Assembly: GCA_937880175.1 (NCBI GenBank)
Contig: CALFLO010000035.1
Coordinates: 1 to 26,885, forward strand
Origin: an uncultured Gluconobacter sp.
GTDB taxonomy: Bacteria > Pseudomonadota > Alphaproteobacteria > Acetobacterales > Acetobacteraceae
DNA: 26,885 nt
Direction: 5' to 3'
Part shown: positions 1-7,990 of the stretch, in pieces
Numbering within the stretch: the first letter of the stretch is position 1
Layout of the letters: the number at the start of each line of letters is the position of its first letter
Made by a program: the position numbers and the translations under genes
Notes under the pieces: model-generated
What the model was told of the DNA's origin: nothing
Seen by the model: the letters and a program-made list of their open reading frames with translations, nothing else
Database searches by the model: none

Positions 1-368
1 CGCTTGATGCCCGGGGACTTCTCTTCGCCAACGAAAGCGATGGAGATTTCAACGTGGATCTTCGTTCCAGCCGTAACGCGCTGGAAATCCACGTGGATCG
101 GGGCATCGGTCACCGGGTGCAGCTGCACGTCACGGATCAGGACAGCAACCTGTTCTGCGCCTTCGGCAGCGAGGTTGTACACGCGCGAGGACCAGCCACC
201 GCGATGCAGTTCCTTCATGATCACGCGCGGATCAAGTGCGATAATGGAGGGTTCTTCCTTGCCACCGTAAATTACGGCCGGCACGAGGCCCTCACGTCTC
301 GTTGCGCGCGCTGCCCCCTTACCAGCCTTCGCGCGCGTCGAGACAGCAAGTGTCGTCAAATTAGCCAC
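1..368 (-). CDS. rplY: 50S ribosomal protein L25 / general stress protein Ctc, 5' part (runs off the left edge)
   Basis: Binds 5S rRNA in the large ribosomal subunit; the long Ctc form has an added C-terminal domain. The 122 visible codons begin MANLTTLAVSTRAKAG and contain GLVPAVIYGG, a typical L25 N-terminus, followed by IHVDFQRV near residues 99-106, which is strongly conserved in the family. The start is a GTG at 366-368, chosen because AGGAG lies seven bases upstream and the protein aligns from there. The C-terminal half lies outside the window, so long and short forms cannot be told apart. The MFS gene is divergent across a 184-bp gap. That gap holds a small GCGG-AAAA-CCGC hairpin (438-449) and no promoter I would defend. 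Confidence 0.93.
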   Translation of the reverse strand, partial: MANLTTLAVSTRAKAGKGAARATRREGLVPAVIYGGKEEPSIIALDPRVIMKELHRGGWSSRVYNLAAEGAEQVAVLIRDVQLHPVTDAPIHVDFQRVTAGTKIHVEISIAFVGEEKSPGIK

Positions 369-552
369 TGTTACGCTCCTGCGTATTGAATTTCGTCAAC
401 ACAGACCTCCAGGGGTGCCTGTGCGAGGCGCGGAGTAGCGGAAAACCGCCATCGATACAACCATTTTCGGACTCGCCCCCTCTGGACCAGCCCCATTGCG
501 GACCGCTACGCTTGCGTTTCATTTCCACAGTTTCCGGCAGTAACCCGTCCCG

Positions 553-1884
553 ATGAGCATCGCCGCCCGCATCGAATGTCTGCCCTTTACCCGCTTCCAC
601 TGGAAACTGCTGTTCCTCGGCGGGCTGGGCTACACGTTTGACGGCCTCGATTCCGCGATTGTCGCCTTTGCGCTCCCGATGCTCAAAAGCCAGTGGCACC
701 TCGATGGTCCGGCGCTGGGTCTGCTGGGAAGTGCGACCTATCTCGGCTACGGGCTCGGTGCGCTGCTGTCGGGCTGGTGGGGAGACCGCTCGGGGCGGCG
801 GCGCGTCATGATGAGCGCGCTGGCCATTTATGCCATCGGTTCCCTGCTTTCGGCGGGATCGTCTTCCTTCACCGGGTTTTTCCTGTGTCGCCTCCTGTCG
901 GGTATCGGGGCGGGGGCTGAAGCCACGATCATCGCACCCTATCTCAGCGAGTTCGTCGCCGCCCGGTATCGGGGCGCGTTCACCGCTGCCCTCACAGGGT
1001 TCTATTCCTTTGGTTATGTGACGGCGGCCATCCTTGGCTTCATGCTCGTCCCCGCCATGGCGGATGGCTGGCGGTGGGCGCTGGCACTGACGGGCTTTCC
1101 GGTCCTGATGCTGCTGTGGTGGCGGCGCGCTTTGCCCGAATCCCCGCGCTGGCTCGATGAGCGCGGGCACACGGCCGAGGCCTGCCGCATTGTCGGTGAC
1201 ATCGAGGAAAGCGCGGGTCTTGCAGTGGGTCTCACCACCACGACCGACCGTGGCGCGCCTTCCCTGCGTCCGGTCCGGGATCTGTTCGCGCCCGGTCTGC
1301 ACCGCTCCACGTTCATGAGCTGGGCCATGTGGCTCGCCATCACCTTCAGCTTTTACGCGTTCTTCACGTGGATCCCGACCCTGATGATCGAGCGTGGCAT
1401 GACCGTCACCCGCAGCTTCGGCTACGCCATTTCGATCTATTTCGCGCAGCTTCCCGGCTATGCTTCGGCCGCGCTCCTCACCGATCGGCTGGGACGGCGG
1501 GGGACGGTGGCGCTGTTCATGGTTGCGGGTGCTCTCAGCGCCATTGGCATGGCCGCGAGCCAGACGCCCACTGAAGTCCTGATCTTCGGGATCTTACTGT
1601 CCTTTTTCATGAACGGCACTTTCGGCGGCATTTACGCCTATACGCCCGAGCTTTTCCCAACGGCCCTGCGCGCCCGGGGCATGGGGCTGGCCTCCGCCAT
1701 TGCGCGTCTGGGGGCCATTGCCTCCCCCGTGTTGATCGGCTGGCTCTATCCGCTTGCCGGTTTCCCCGGCGTTTTTGGTCTGACCACCCTGATTCTGCTG
1801 TCGGGTGCCGCCGTTACGCTCATCTTCGGCCCCAGAACGGAAAAACGCCCGCTCGATGACGAGCAGGCGTTCGCGCAGACCTGA
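553..1884 (+). CDS. MFS transporter, sugar/aromatic-acid porter-like
   Basis: A 443-residue secondary transporter of the inner membrane with about twelve hydrophobic segments. Family marks are the DGLD motif in the first membrane segment (residues 30-33), the loop motif GDRSGRRR at 77-84, its counterpart TDRLGRRG in the second half, and PELFPTALRARGMG near the C-terminus. These resemble the AAHS/NiaP-like and SHS-type porters for organic acids, aromatic acids or nicotinate. Substrate cannot be assigned. The ATG at 553 has no good ribosome-binding site, but the protein starts at the usual distance from the first membrane segment. Converges with the SDR gene, leaving 16 bp between stops. Confidence 0.85.
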   Translation: MSIAARIECLPFTRFHWKLLFLGGLGYTFDGLDSAIVAFALPMLKSQWHLDGPALGLLGSATYLGYGLGALLSGWWGDRSGRRRVMMSALAIYAIGSLLSAGSSSFTGFFLCRLLSGIGAGAEATIIAPYLSEFVAARYRGAFTAALTGFYSFGYVTAAILGFMLVPAMADGWRWALALTGFPVLMLLWWRRALPESPRWLDERGHTAEACRIVGDIEESAGLAVGLTTTTDRGAPSLRPVRDLFAPGLHRSTFMSWAMWLAITFSFYAFFTWIPTLMIERGMTVTRSFGYAISIYFAQLPGYASAALLTDRLGRRGTVALFMVAGALSAIGMAASQTPTEVLIFGILLSFFMNGTFGGIYAYTPELFPTALRARGMGLASAIARLGAIASPVLIGWLYPLAGFPGVFGLTTLILLSGAAVTLIFGPRTEKRPLDDEQAFAQT

Positions 1885-1896
1885 CTTCGGGAAGTC
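1883..1896. repeat. small hairpin between convergent MFS and SDR genes
   Basis: GACTTC, then GG, then GAAGTC forms a perfect short inverted repeat covering the MFS stop codon and the gap to the SDR stop. It may help end transcription from both sides, but no T-run follows on either strand, so a terminator call is weak. Confidence 0.25.
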
Positions 1897-1900
1897 CGCT

Positions 1901-2776
1901 TCAGATCATCGGTACGCCACCATTGACCGCCAGAAGCGCGCCGGTGGTGTAGCTGTTGAGCGGATCGGCGAAATAGACATAAGCGCCTGCCAGTTCGGCT
2001 GGCTGCCCCGGACGGCCCAGCGGCACATCCGAGCCCAGATGTTCCTGTTCTTCCTCGGGCATGCCGGTTGCGATGAACGGCGTCCAGATCGGGCCGGGCA
2101 TCACGGCATTAACGCGGATTCCCCGCCCGGCGAGCTGCTGCGCCATGCTGGACGTGAAATTCGCAATCGCCGCCTTTGTCATGGAATACGGCACCAGCAG
2201 TTCCGGAGCCGTCTTGAGATTGACCGAGGACGTATTGATGATGGAAGCCCCGGCCTGAAGATGCGGCAGGGCGGCCTTGGTCAGATGGAACAGCGCATCT
2301 GTGTTTGTGGAAAAATGGCGCTTCCATTCCTCGTCGGAGATTTCTTCCAGCTTTGCGCGTGCTTTCTGGAAGGCCGCGTTGTTCACCAGAATATCCAGCT
2401 TGCCGAACGCTTCGACGGTCTTGCGGATCATCTCCCGGCAATGCGCGGCTTCACGGATATCGCCCGGCAGCAGCAGGCATGACCGGCCTTCGGCCTCGAT
2501 CTGGGCTGCGATCTCGCGCGCATCATCCGTTTCCGTCTCCAGATAGGAGATCGCGACATCCGCTCCTTCCCGGGCAAATGCCAGAGCGGCCGCCCGCCCG
2601 ATCCCGGAATCACCGCCTGTGATCAGCGCCGCCAGCCCCGCCAGCTTTCCGGAGCCCTTATAGGTCTCCTCGCCATAATCGGGCTTCGGGACCATCTTTT
2701 CCGAAAGGCCAGGGAATTTCTGCGTCTGGCCTTTGAAAGGCGGGCGCGGATAGCAGGTGCGCGGATCAGCAGGCAT
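1901..2776 (-). CDS. SDR-family NAD(P)-dependent oxidoreductase (YghA/YhdF-like)
   Basis: A 291-residue short-chain dehydrogenase/reductase, probably reducing aldehydes or oxidising alcohols with NAD(P)(H) in the cytoplasm. The cofactor-binding motif TGGDSGIG lies at residues 53-60, NNAA at 132-135, the catalytic Ser at about 184 and the YSMTK pair Tyr197/Lys201. The N-terminal stretch of about 45 residues before the Rossmann fold, with PPFKGQ and QKFPGL, is typical of the longer YghA/YhdF-type subfamily. The ATG at 2774-2776 is supported by AGGAG seven bases upstream. The true substrate is unknown. Divergent from the catalase gene with a 212-bp gap. Confidence 0.9.
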   Translation of the reverse strand: MPADPRTCYPRPPFKGQTQKFPGLSEKMVPKPDYGEETYKGSGKLAGLAALITGGDSGIGRAAALAFAREGADVAISYLETETDDAREIAAQIEAEGRSCLLLPGDIREAAHCREMIRKTVEAFGKLDILVNNAAFQKARAKLEEISDEEWKRHFSTNTDALFHLTKAALPHLQAGASIINTSSVNLKTAPELLVPYSMTKAAIANFTSSMAQQLAGRGIRVNAVMPGPIWTPFIATGMPEEEQEHLGSDVPLGRPGQPAELAGAYVYFADPLNSYTTGALLAVNGGVPMI

Positions 2777-2988
2777 GGAAACACTCCTGTGTCGTCATGG
2801 GACGTGAGGTGCTGTCCTAACGGCCCGTCTTCCTGACAGGTTCAGAAAATTTCCCGGATTTATTTCAGGAACACTTGCCCCTGACAGCGCTTTGTTAGGG
2901 ACACGGCCTTTCCGGTGGGAGAGGCAACTTCGTCATCCAGACTTCCTCAAGCCCCGTATTTGCGGGCCCACAGGCAGAGGCGCATTTC

Positions 2989-5094
2989 ATGAGCACGGAC
3001 AAACGTACGACCGTCACCATCGCCGATCAACCTTTCGAGCGAGGCCCCCAGGGCACCACCCATCAGGTCGCCGCCGGTGACACCCCGACCCTGACCACCC
3101 AGCAGGGCGTCCCTGTCTCGGACGATCAGAACACCGAGAAAGCCGGTGCGCGCGGCCCGGCCCTTCTGGAAGACTTCCACTTCCGCGAGAAGATCTTCCA
3201 TTTTGATCACGAGCGCATCCCCGAACGTGTGGTCCATGCGCGAGGCTATGGCGCGCATGGTTTCTTCGAGCTGACGGATTCCCTCGCCGATTACACAACT
3301 GCCAGCGTTCTGGGGAAAATCGGCAAGCGCGTCCCTGCTTTCGTGCGCTTTTCGACTGTTGCCGGCGGCCGGGGCTCGTTCGATCTGGCCCGTGATGTGC
3401 GCGGTTTCGCCGTGAAGCTCTATACCGAAGAAGGCAACTGGGACCTTGTCGGCAACAACATGCCCGTCTTCTTCATTCAGGACGCCATCAAGTTCCCGGA
3501 CATGGTGCATGCCGTGAAGGAAGAGCCGGACAGCGGCTTTCCGCAGGCCCAGTCCGCCCATGACAATTTCTGGGACTTCGCATCCCTCTCCCCCGAAACC
3601 GTCCACATGCTCATGTGGATCATGTCCGACCGCGCGATTCCGCGTTCCTTCCGCTTCATGGAGGGTTTTGGCGTCCATACCTTCCGCCTCGTCAACGCCG
3701 AGGGGAAATCCACCTATGTGAAGTTCCACTGGAAGCCGAAGCAGGGTTTGCAGTCCGTCGTGTGGAACGAAGCCGTCAAGATCAACGGCGCCGATCCGGA
3801 TTTCCATCGCCGTGACCTTTGGGAGTCCATCAATTCCGGCGATTTCCCGGAATGGGAACTTGGCGTACAGCTCTTCGATGACGATTTCGCCGACAAGTTC
3901 GACTTCGACATTCTGGATGCGACCAAGCTGATCCCGGAAGAACTCGTTCCCGTCCGCCGCATCGGCCGTCTGGTGCTGAACCGCACGGTGGACAACTTCT
4001 TCGCCGAGACCGAGCAGGTCGCGTTCTGCACCCAGAACGTCGTGCCGGGCATTGCCTTTACCAACGATCCGCTCCTGCAGGGCCGGAACTTCTCGTATCT
4101 GGACACCCAGACGAAGCGCCTCGGCGGGCCGAACTTCACGCATATCCCCATAAACGCGCCGAAATGCCCGTTCCATAACTTCCAGCAGGACGGCCACATG
4201 GCCATGCACAACCCGAAAGGGCGTGCAAATTACGAGCCCAACTCCTGGGGCATGGGGCCGCGTGAAAACCCGCAGACCGGCTACAAGCCCTATGCGGAAG
4301 AGCTGAACGGTCGCAAAACCCGCGAGCGCGGGGAACTGTTCGCCGATCATTACAGTCAGGCCCGGCAGTTCTACGCCAGCCAGACCCCGACCGAGCAGAC
4401 GCATATCAAGAACGCCTTCGTGTTCGAGCTCAGCAAGTGCCTCACCCCGGCCATTCGTGCCCGTGTTGTCGCCCATCTGCTGAATGTGGATGAGAAGCTC
4501 GCCAAGGGGGTGGCTGAAGGCCTGCGTCTGGAAAAGATGCCAACGCCTGCCCCGGCTGCCCGCACGCCGCTGAGTGGTCTGGCCGGTTCGCACCCGCTCA
4601 GCATTCTCAAGAACGGCCCGAAAACCTTCAAGGGCCGCAAGCTGGGTGTTCTTGTCACCGACGGGACGGATGCGGAGCTGCTCGCCGCCCTGATGAAAGC
4701 TGCGGAAGCAGAAGGCACAAATGTCGAACTGGTCGCGCCCGCTGTTGGTGGCGTGAAGACCACGGATGGCAAGCTTGTCCCGGCGGGTCAGAAGATCGTT
4801 GGCGCACCTTCGGTCCTGTACGATGCGGTCGTCCTGCTGCCGTCCGCAGCCGGGGCGAAGCTCCTGACCGGCGAGGCCACCGCGCGGGACTTCGTGGCTG
4901 ACGCCTTCGCCCATGCGAAGTTCATCGGCTACGGCCCGGACGCCAAACCTCTGCTCGCAAAGGGCGGCATAACGCCGGAAGACATGGATGAGGGCATCGT
5001 CGCCGTTAAAGATCCTGCCGACTTGCAGAGCTTCATCACGACATGTCGCAGTCTGCGCTTCTGGGACCGGGAAGCCAGAACCCACGCTGTCTGA
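2989..5094 (+). CDS. katE: large-subunit monofunctional catalase (KatE/HPII type)
   Basis: Heme catalase converting hydrogen peroxide to water and oxygen. At 701 residues it is a large-subunit (clade 2) enzyme: catalase core about 55-510, then a flavodoxin/DJ-1-like C-terminal domain about 546-690. Visible active-site marks are the catalytic His83 in VVHARG, RFSTVAG at 120-126, the distal Asn in GNNMPVFFIQD near 156-157 and the heme-ligand Tyr370 in FSYLDTQ. Position 347 is Cys, where E. coli HPII has His392 (see findings). The ATG at 2989 has an AGAGGC site upstream. Monocistronic, closed by a strong terminator. In an obligately aerobic oxidising bacterium this is probably a main peroxide defence. 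Confidence 0.96.
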   Translation: MSTDKRTTVTIADQPFERGPQGTTHQVAAGDTPTLTTQQGVPVSDDQNTEKAGARGPALLEDFHFREKIFHFDHERIPERVVHARGYGAHGFFELTDSLADYTTASVLGKIGKRVPAFVRFSTVAGGRGSFDLARDVRGFAVKLYTEEGNWDLVGNNMPVFFIQDAIKFPDMVHAVKEEPDSGFPQAQSAHDNFWDFASLSPETVHMLMWIMSDRAIPRSFRFMEGFGVHTFRLVNAEGKSTYVKFHWKPKQGLQSVVWNEAVKINGADPDFHRRDLWESINSGDFPEWELGVQLFDDDFADKFDFDILDATKLIPEELVPVRRIGRLVLNRTVDNFFAETEQVAFCTQNVVPGIAFTNDPLLQGRNFSYLDTQTKRLGGPNFTHIPINAPKCPFHNFQQDGHMAMHNPKGRANYEPNSWGMGPRENPQTGYKPYAEELNGRKTRERGELFADHYSQARQFYASQTPTEQTHIKNAFVFELSKCLTPAIRARVVAHLLNVDEKLAKGVAEGLRLEKMPTPAPAARTPLSGLAGSHPLSILKNGPKTFKGRKLGVLVTDGTDAELLAALMKAAEAEGTNVELVAPAVGGVKTTDGKLVPAGQKIVGAPSVLYDAVVLLPSAAGAKLLTGEATARDFVADAFAHAKFIGYGPDAKPLLAKGGITPEDMDEGIVAVKDPADLQSFITTCRSLRFWDREARTHAV

Positions 5095-5098
5095 GACC

Positions 5099-5132
5099 AA
5101 AAAGGGCCGGAGATACTCTTCCGGCCCTTTTT
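5099..5132 (+). terminator. rho-independent terminator of the catalase gene
   Basis: A 12-bp perfect stem, AAAAAGGGCCGG (5099-5110) paired with CCGGCCCTTTTT (5121-5132), with a 10-base loop, starts four bases after the catalase stop codon. The T-run ends the right arm, and the matching A-run makes it potentially bidirectional. Confidence 0.92.
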
Positions 5133-5168
5133 CAGACCTGCCCTCACCCGCGCCGCATTCCGAACGGA

Positions 5169-6416
5169 ATGATGCCTGATTTCCATTACAGAAGCGTTCC
5201 GCTTTTGCAGGATGGGATTTACAGGGTGCAGACAACGACAGGCGCGCAACGCAATCCGGGAATCGACCTGCTCAGAGGGCTGTCGATCATTCTCGTCGTC
5301 ATCCATCACCTCGCCCTGCGCATCCCCCTGATGCAGACCGGTCTTGCCGCCATCTTCCCCGCTCGCCTGCTGAAGGCCCTGACCTGGGACGGGCCAACGG
5401 GGGTGAAGATTTTCTTCGTGATTTCAGGCTTTCTGATCACCGATCACACACTGCGGCGCTGGGGCAGTCCGGGCGGCATCAATGTCTTCGCCTTCTCGGC
5501 GCGTCGGGCCTGTCGCATCCTGCCCTGTCTGCTGGTGCTGCTCGGGGTTCTCGCGGTTCTCAACCTTGCAGGCGTACCGGACTTCCTGTTCCACCACGAC
5601 AATCAGACCCTGCCCGGCGCCCTCTTCGCGGCATTGTTCATGCATCTGAACCTGTACGAAGCCCGGACGAACTATCTTCCCGCCAACTGGGACGTGCTGT
5701 GGTCCCTTTCGGTCGAGGAGCTGTTTTATGTGGCCTTCCCGGTCCTCTGCTTTCTGAGCGGGCGCATCCCGAAAGTGATCGGCTCCGGACTGCTCGCTCT
5801 CGTCTTTGCGCTGCTCGCCCTCTCCATCCCTTTCGCGGAATGGCAGATCCGGAACGCATCGGAGATCTGGCAGGACGAAGCCTATGGGCCGGGTATGTCG
5901 GCCATTGCCATGGGCGTTTGTGCAGCCCTGCTGGCGCACCGGCTGACACCGGCCCTTTACGCGAGGCTCACGCCCTGGCTCGGCTGGATCGGAGCCTTTG
6001 GAATGGGCTTCTCGCTGATAGACACGCCTATCCTGTGGGCAACCCTTGGCTATGGCGCGTTTCTGTTCCTCACAGCCTCCTGCGCGGCGCTGCTCCTCGC
6101 TTTTTACAACGGGTGGGGAAAAGCCACCGCAAGCCGGTTTCTGGCATGGCCCCGTCACTGGGGGCGGCTGAGCTATGAAATCTATCTCAGCCACATGTTC
6201 GTCGTCATGCCGATGGTCCATCTGTTCAGGGCCACCGGAGGAAACTGGACGCTCGGCTGGGTCTGGTTCATCCCGACCCTCGGCCTGTCCTTCTGCCTCG
6301 GCGCCCTGGTGGACCGCTTTCTTTCACGCCCCGCCGATCGGTGGCTGCTCGAAAAATCCGGCCTTCGCCGTCCTCAGCCCAGCGAGGAGGCCAGCGGGCG
6401 GATTGCCGAGATCTGA
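5169..6416 (+). CDS. acyltransferase 3 family membrane protein (OafA-like)
   Basis: Integral membrane O-acyltransferase of the acyltransferase-3 family, which acetylates or otherwise acylates sugars of LPS, exopolysaccharide or glycolipids. About 415 residues with roughly ten hydrophobic segments. Family marks are the N-terminal IDLLRGLSIILVVIHH (the R...H region), FFVISGFLITDH, and WSLSVEELFYVAFPVL in the middle. The open frame extends up to 5043 inside the catalase gene and through its terminator, so that start is rejected. The ATG pair at 5169/5172 is chosen; a GTG at 5226 preceded by GGATGGG is a real alternative. Its 3' end overlaps that of pgeF by 43 bp. Acceptor and acyl group are unknown. 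Confidence 0.88.
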   Translation: MMPDFHYRSVPLLQDGIYRVQTTTGAQRNPGIDLLRGLSIILVVIHHLALRIPLMQTGLAAIFPARLLKALTWDGPTGVKIFFVISGFLITDHTLRRWGSPGGINVFAFSARRACRILPCLLVLLGVLAVLNLAGVPDFLFHHDNQTLPGALFAALFMHLNLYEARTNYLPANWDVLWSLSVEELFYVAFPVLCFLSGRIPKVIGSGLLALVFALLALSIPFAEWQIRNASEIWQDEAYGPGMSAIAMGVCAALLAHRLTPALYARLTPWLGWIGAFGMGFSLIDTPILWATLGYGAFLFLTASCAALLLAFYNGWGKATASRFLAWPRHWGRLSYEIYLSHMFVVMPMVHLFRATGGNWTLGWVWFIPTLGLSFCLGALVDRFLSRPADRWLLEKSGLRRPQPSEEASGRIAEI

Positions 6417-7153
6417 TGCCCGATATGGCCGCCGCCTGCGAGTGTGCGGCGGCGGTGGCTGAAGAACCGGGGGTCCGTCAGGGTGTCGACGCCGAGGATC
6501 TGCACGGTGCGGACCCCGGCCTGTTCCAGCCGGGAAGCGCAATAGCCCGGCAGATCGAACAGGAAATGCCCTTCGCGCGGCGCTGAACGGAAAAAGCTCT
6601 CTCCCGCTGCGCTCTGACCCAGAACCGCATCGCGCATGTCCGGGCCGACTTCATAGCTCGTCGGTGAAATGCATGGCCCGACAACGGCGCTGATCCCCGT
6701 CGCACCCAGCGCGACCATCTGCGCGACCACGGATTCCAGAATCCCGCCGACCGCTCCGCGCCAGCCCGCATGGGACGCCCCGACAATTCGCCCGTCATCG
6801 GACGACAGCAGCACGGGACCGCAATCCGCCGTAATAACGCCCACGCCAATCTCCGGGCGGTCTGTTACCAGCGCATCGCCTGCCTGCCCTGTCCCGGCCA
6901 CCCAGAGCGGCGTTTCAACCGTCACGGGCACGGTGATGTCGCTATGCGTCTGTTTCAGGCCCAGCAGATGCTCCGGTTCCACCCCGATCGCCCGCGCCAC
7001 CCGGGCGCGGTTCTCGGCGATATTCGCCGGGTCATCCTGTGAGGACAGTGAACAGTTCAGGCTGTCATATGGAGCCGGCGAGACGCCCCCGAGCCTCGTG
7101 AAAAATCCATGCGGCACCTTGAGAACCGATCCCGTCAGCACCGCCTCAGACAT
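6374..7153 (-). CDS. pgeF: peptidoglycan editing factor / YfiH-type polyphenol oxidase family
   Basis: A 259-residue YfiH (laccase-like, DUF152) protein. In E. coli this family removes mis-incorporated residues from UDP-MurNAc peptide precursors; related proteins act as purine-nucleoside-cleaving enzymes. The metal/active-site triad is visible as His70 (KQTHSD), Cys111 (TADCGPVLL) and His128 (SHAGWRG); GPCISPTSYEVG further on is also conserved. It is the last gene of hldD-lgt-pgeF: its ATG lies inside the end of lgt with an 8-bp overlap, suggesting translational coupling. Its stop lies inside the convergent acyltransferase gene. Older laccase-type annotations of this family are misleading. 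Confidence 0.93.
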   Translation of the reverse strand: MSEAVLTGSVLKVPHGFFTRLGGVSPAPYDSLNCSLSSQDDPANIAENRARVARAIGVEPEHLLGLKQTHSDITVPVTVETPLWVAGTGQAGDALVTDRPEIGVGVITADCGPVLLSSDDGRIVGASHAGWRGAVGGILESVVAQMVALGATGISAVVGPCISPTSYEVGPDMRDAVLGQSAAGESFFRSAPREGHFLFDLPGYCASRLEQAGVRTVQILGVDTLTDPRFFSHRRRTLAGGGHIGHQISAIRPLASSLG

Positions 7154-7979
7154 GTGCTGAAACCTGCGCCGACAGCTGGGCCGGGCGGCGCATCGCGTAA
7201 ACCATCAGGCCGATCCCGGCGAGTGCCATGGGAATGCACAGCAACTGCCCCATCGTCGTGCCGCCGGACAGGAAGCCGATATTGGCATCCGGCTGACGGA
7301 AGAACTCGCAGAAACTCCGGGCGCAGGCATAGCCGAACAGGAACAGCCCCGAGAGGAACCCGAACCGCTCACGCGCTGCCGGACGGCTGGCTGCAAACAG
7401 CATGACGCACAGCAGAAGCACACCCTCTGTCAGGGCTTCGTAAAGCTCGGACGGATGGCGGGGAATCGGACCGCCCGTCGGGAAGATCATCGCCCAGGGC
7501 AGATCCGGAGACGCCGGACGCCCCCAGAGTTCGCCATTCACGAAATTTGCACAACGCCCGAGTCCAAGCCCGATCGGCACGACCGGCACGATCCGGTCCG
7601 CAAAGGCCAGAAAGCTCAGACGGTTCTTCCAGCTGAAATAGGCCAGCGCCAGAATGACGCCCAGCGCACCGCCGTGGAATGACATCCCGCCATCCCAGAC
7701 CCTGAAAATCTGTATTGGATGAGCGAAATAATCCAGCGGACGGTAAAAAAGCACATAGCCCAGACGCCCCCCCAGAATTACGCCAAAAACGGCAAAAGAC
7801 ATGAAGTCTTCGACCTGTTCTTTCGTCGCCACTTCTGGTGCCAGACGGTTCAGCCGTTTGGCGATCGGCAGGGCGATGATGAAAGACACCATATAGGCGA
7901 GCGCATACCAGCGCACCGACAGCGGACCGATATGAAAGGCAACCGGGTCAAAGTCCGGAAAGATCAGGGGATGGCTCAA
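7146..7979 (-). CDS. lgt: prolipoprotein diacylglyceryl transferase
   Basis: Transfers a diacylglyceryl group from phosphatidylglycerol to the lipobox Cys of prolipoproteins, the first step of bacterial lipoprotein maturation in the inner membrane. The 277 residues match the family length and contain WDGGMSFHGGALG (His102, equivalent to E. coli His103) and the Lgt signature GLGLGRCANFVNGELWGR at 137-154, with several hydrophobic helices. The start codon is TTG at 7977-7979: it gives the conserved N-terminus with FDPVAFHIGPLSVRWY, and GAGAG lies about eight bases upstream. Eleven bases separate it from the upstream hldD stop, and it overlaps pgeF by 8 bp. Confidence 0.96.
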   Translation of the reverse strand: MSHPLIFPDFDPVAFHIGPLSVRWYALAYMVSFIIALPIAKRLNRLAPEVATKEQVEDFMSFAVFGVILGGRLGYVLFYRPLDYFAHPIQIFRVWDGGMSFHGGALGVILALAYFSWKNRLSFLAFADRIVPVVPIGLGLGRCANFVNGELWGRPASPDLPWAMIFPTGGPIPRHPSELYEALTEGVLLLCVMLFAASRPAARERFGFLSGLFLFGYACARSFCEFFRQPDANIGFLSGGTTMGQLLCIPMALAGIGLMVYAMRRPAQLSAQVSAHV

Positions 7980-7990
7980 AACAGCGGCTC

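Noticed and set aside
361..1302. 313-codon minus-strand frame opposite the MFS gene
   Set aside because: It is rich in Arg, Gly and Gln with no fold-like pattern, and overlaps both the MFS gene and the L25 start; a codon-bias shadow.
2947..5235. 762-codon open frame on the minus strand opposite the catalase gene
   Set aside because: It is the mirror of a GC-rich, strongly coding catalase gene; its translation has no recognisable domain, and the plus strand carries all the catalase motifs.
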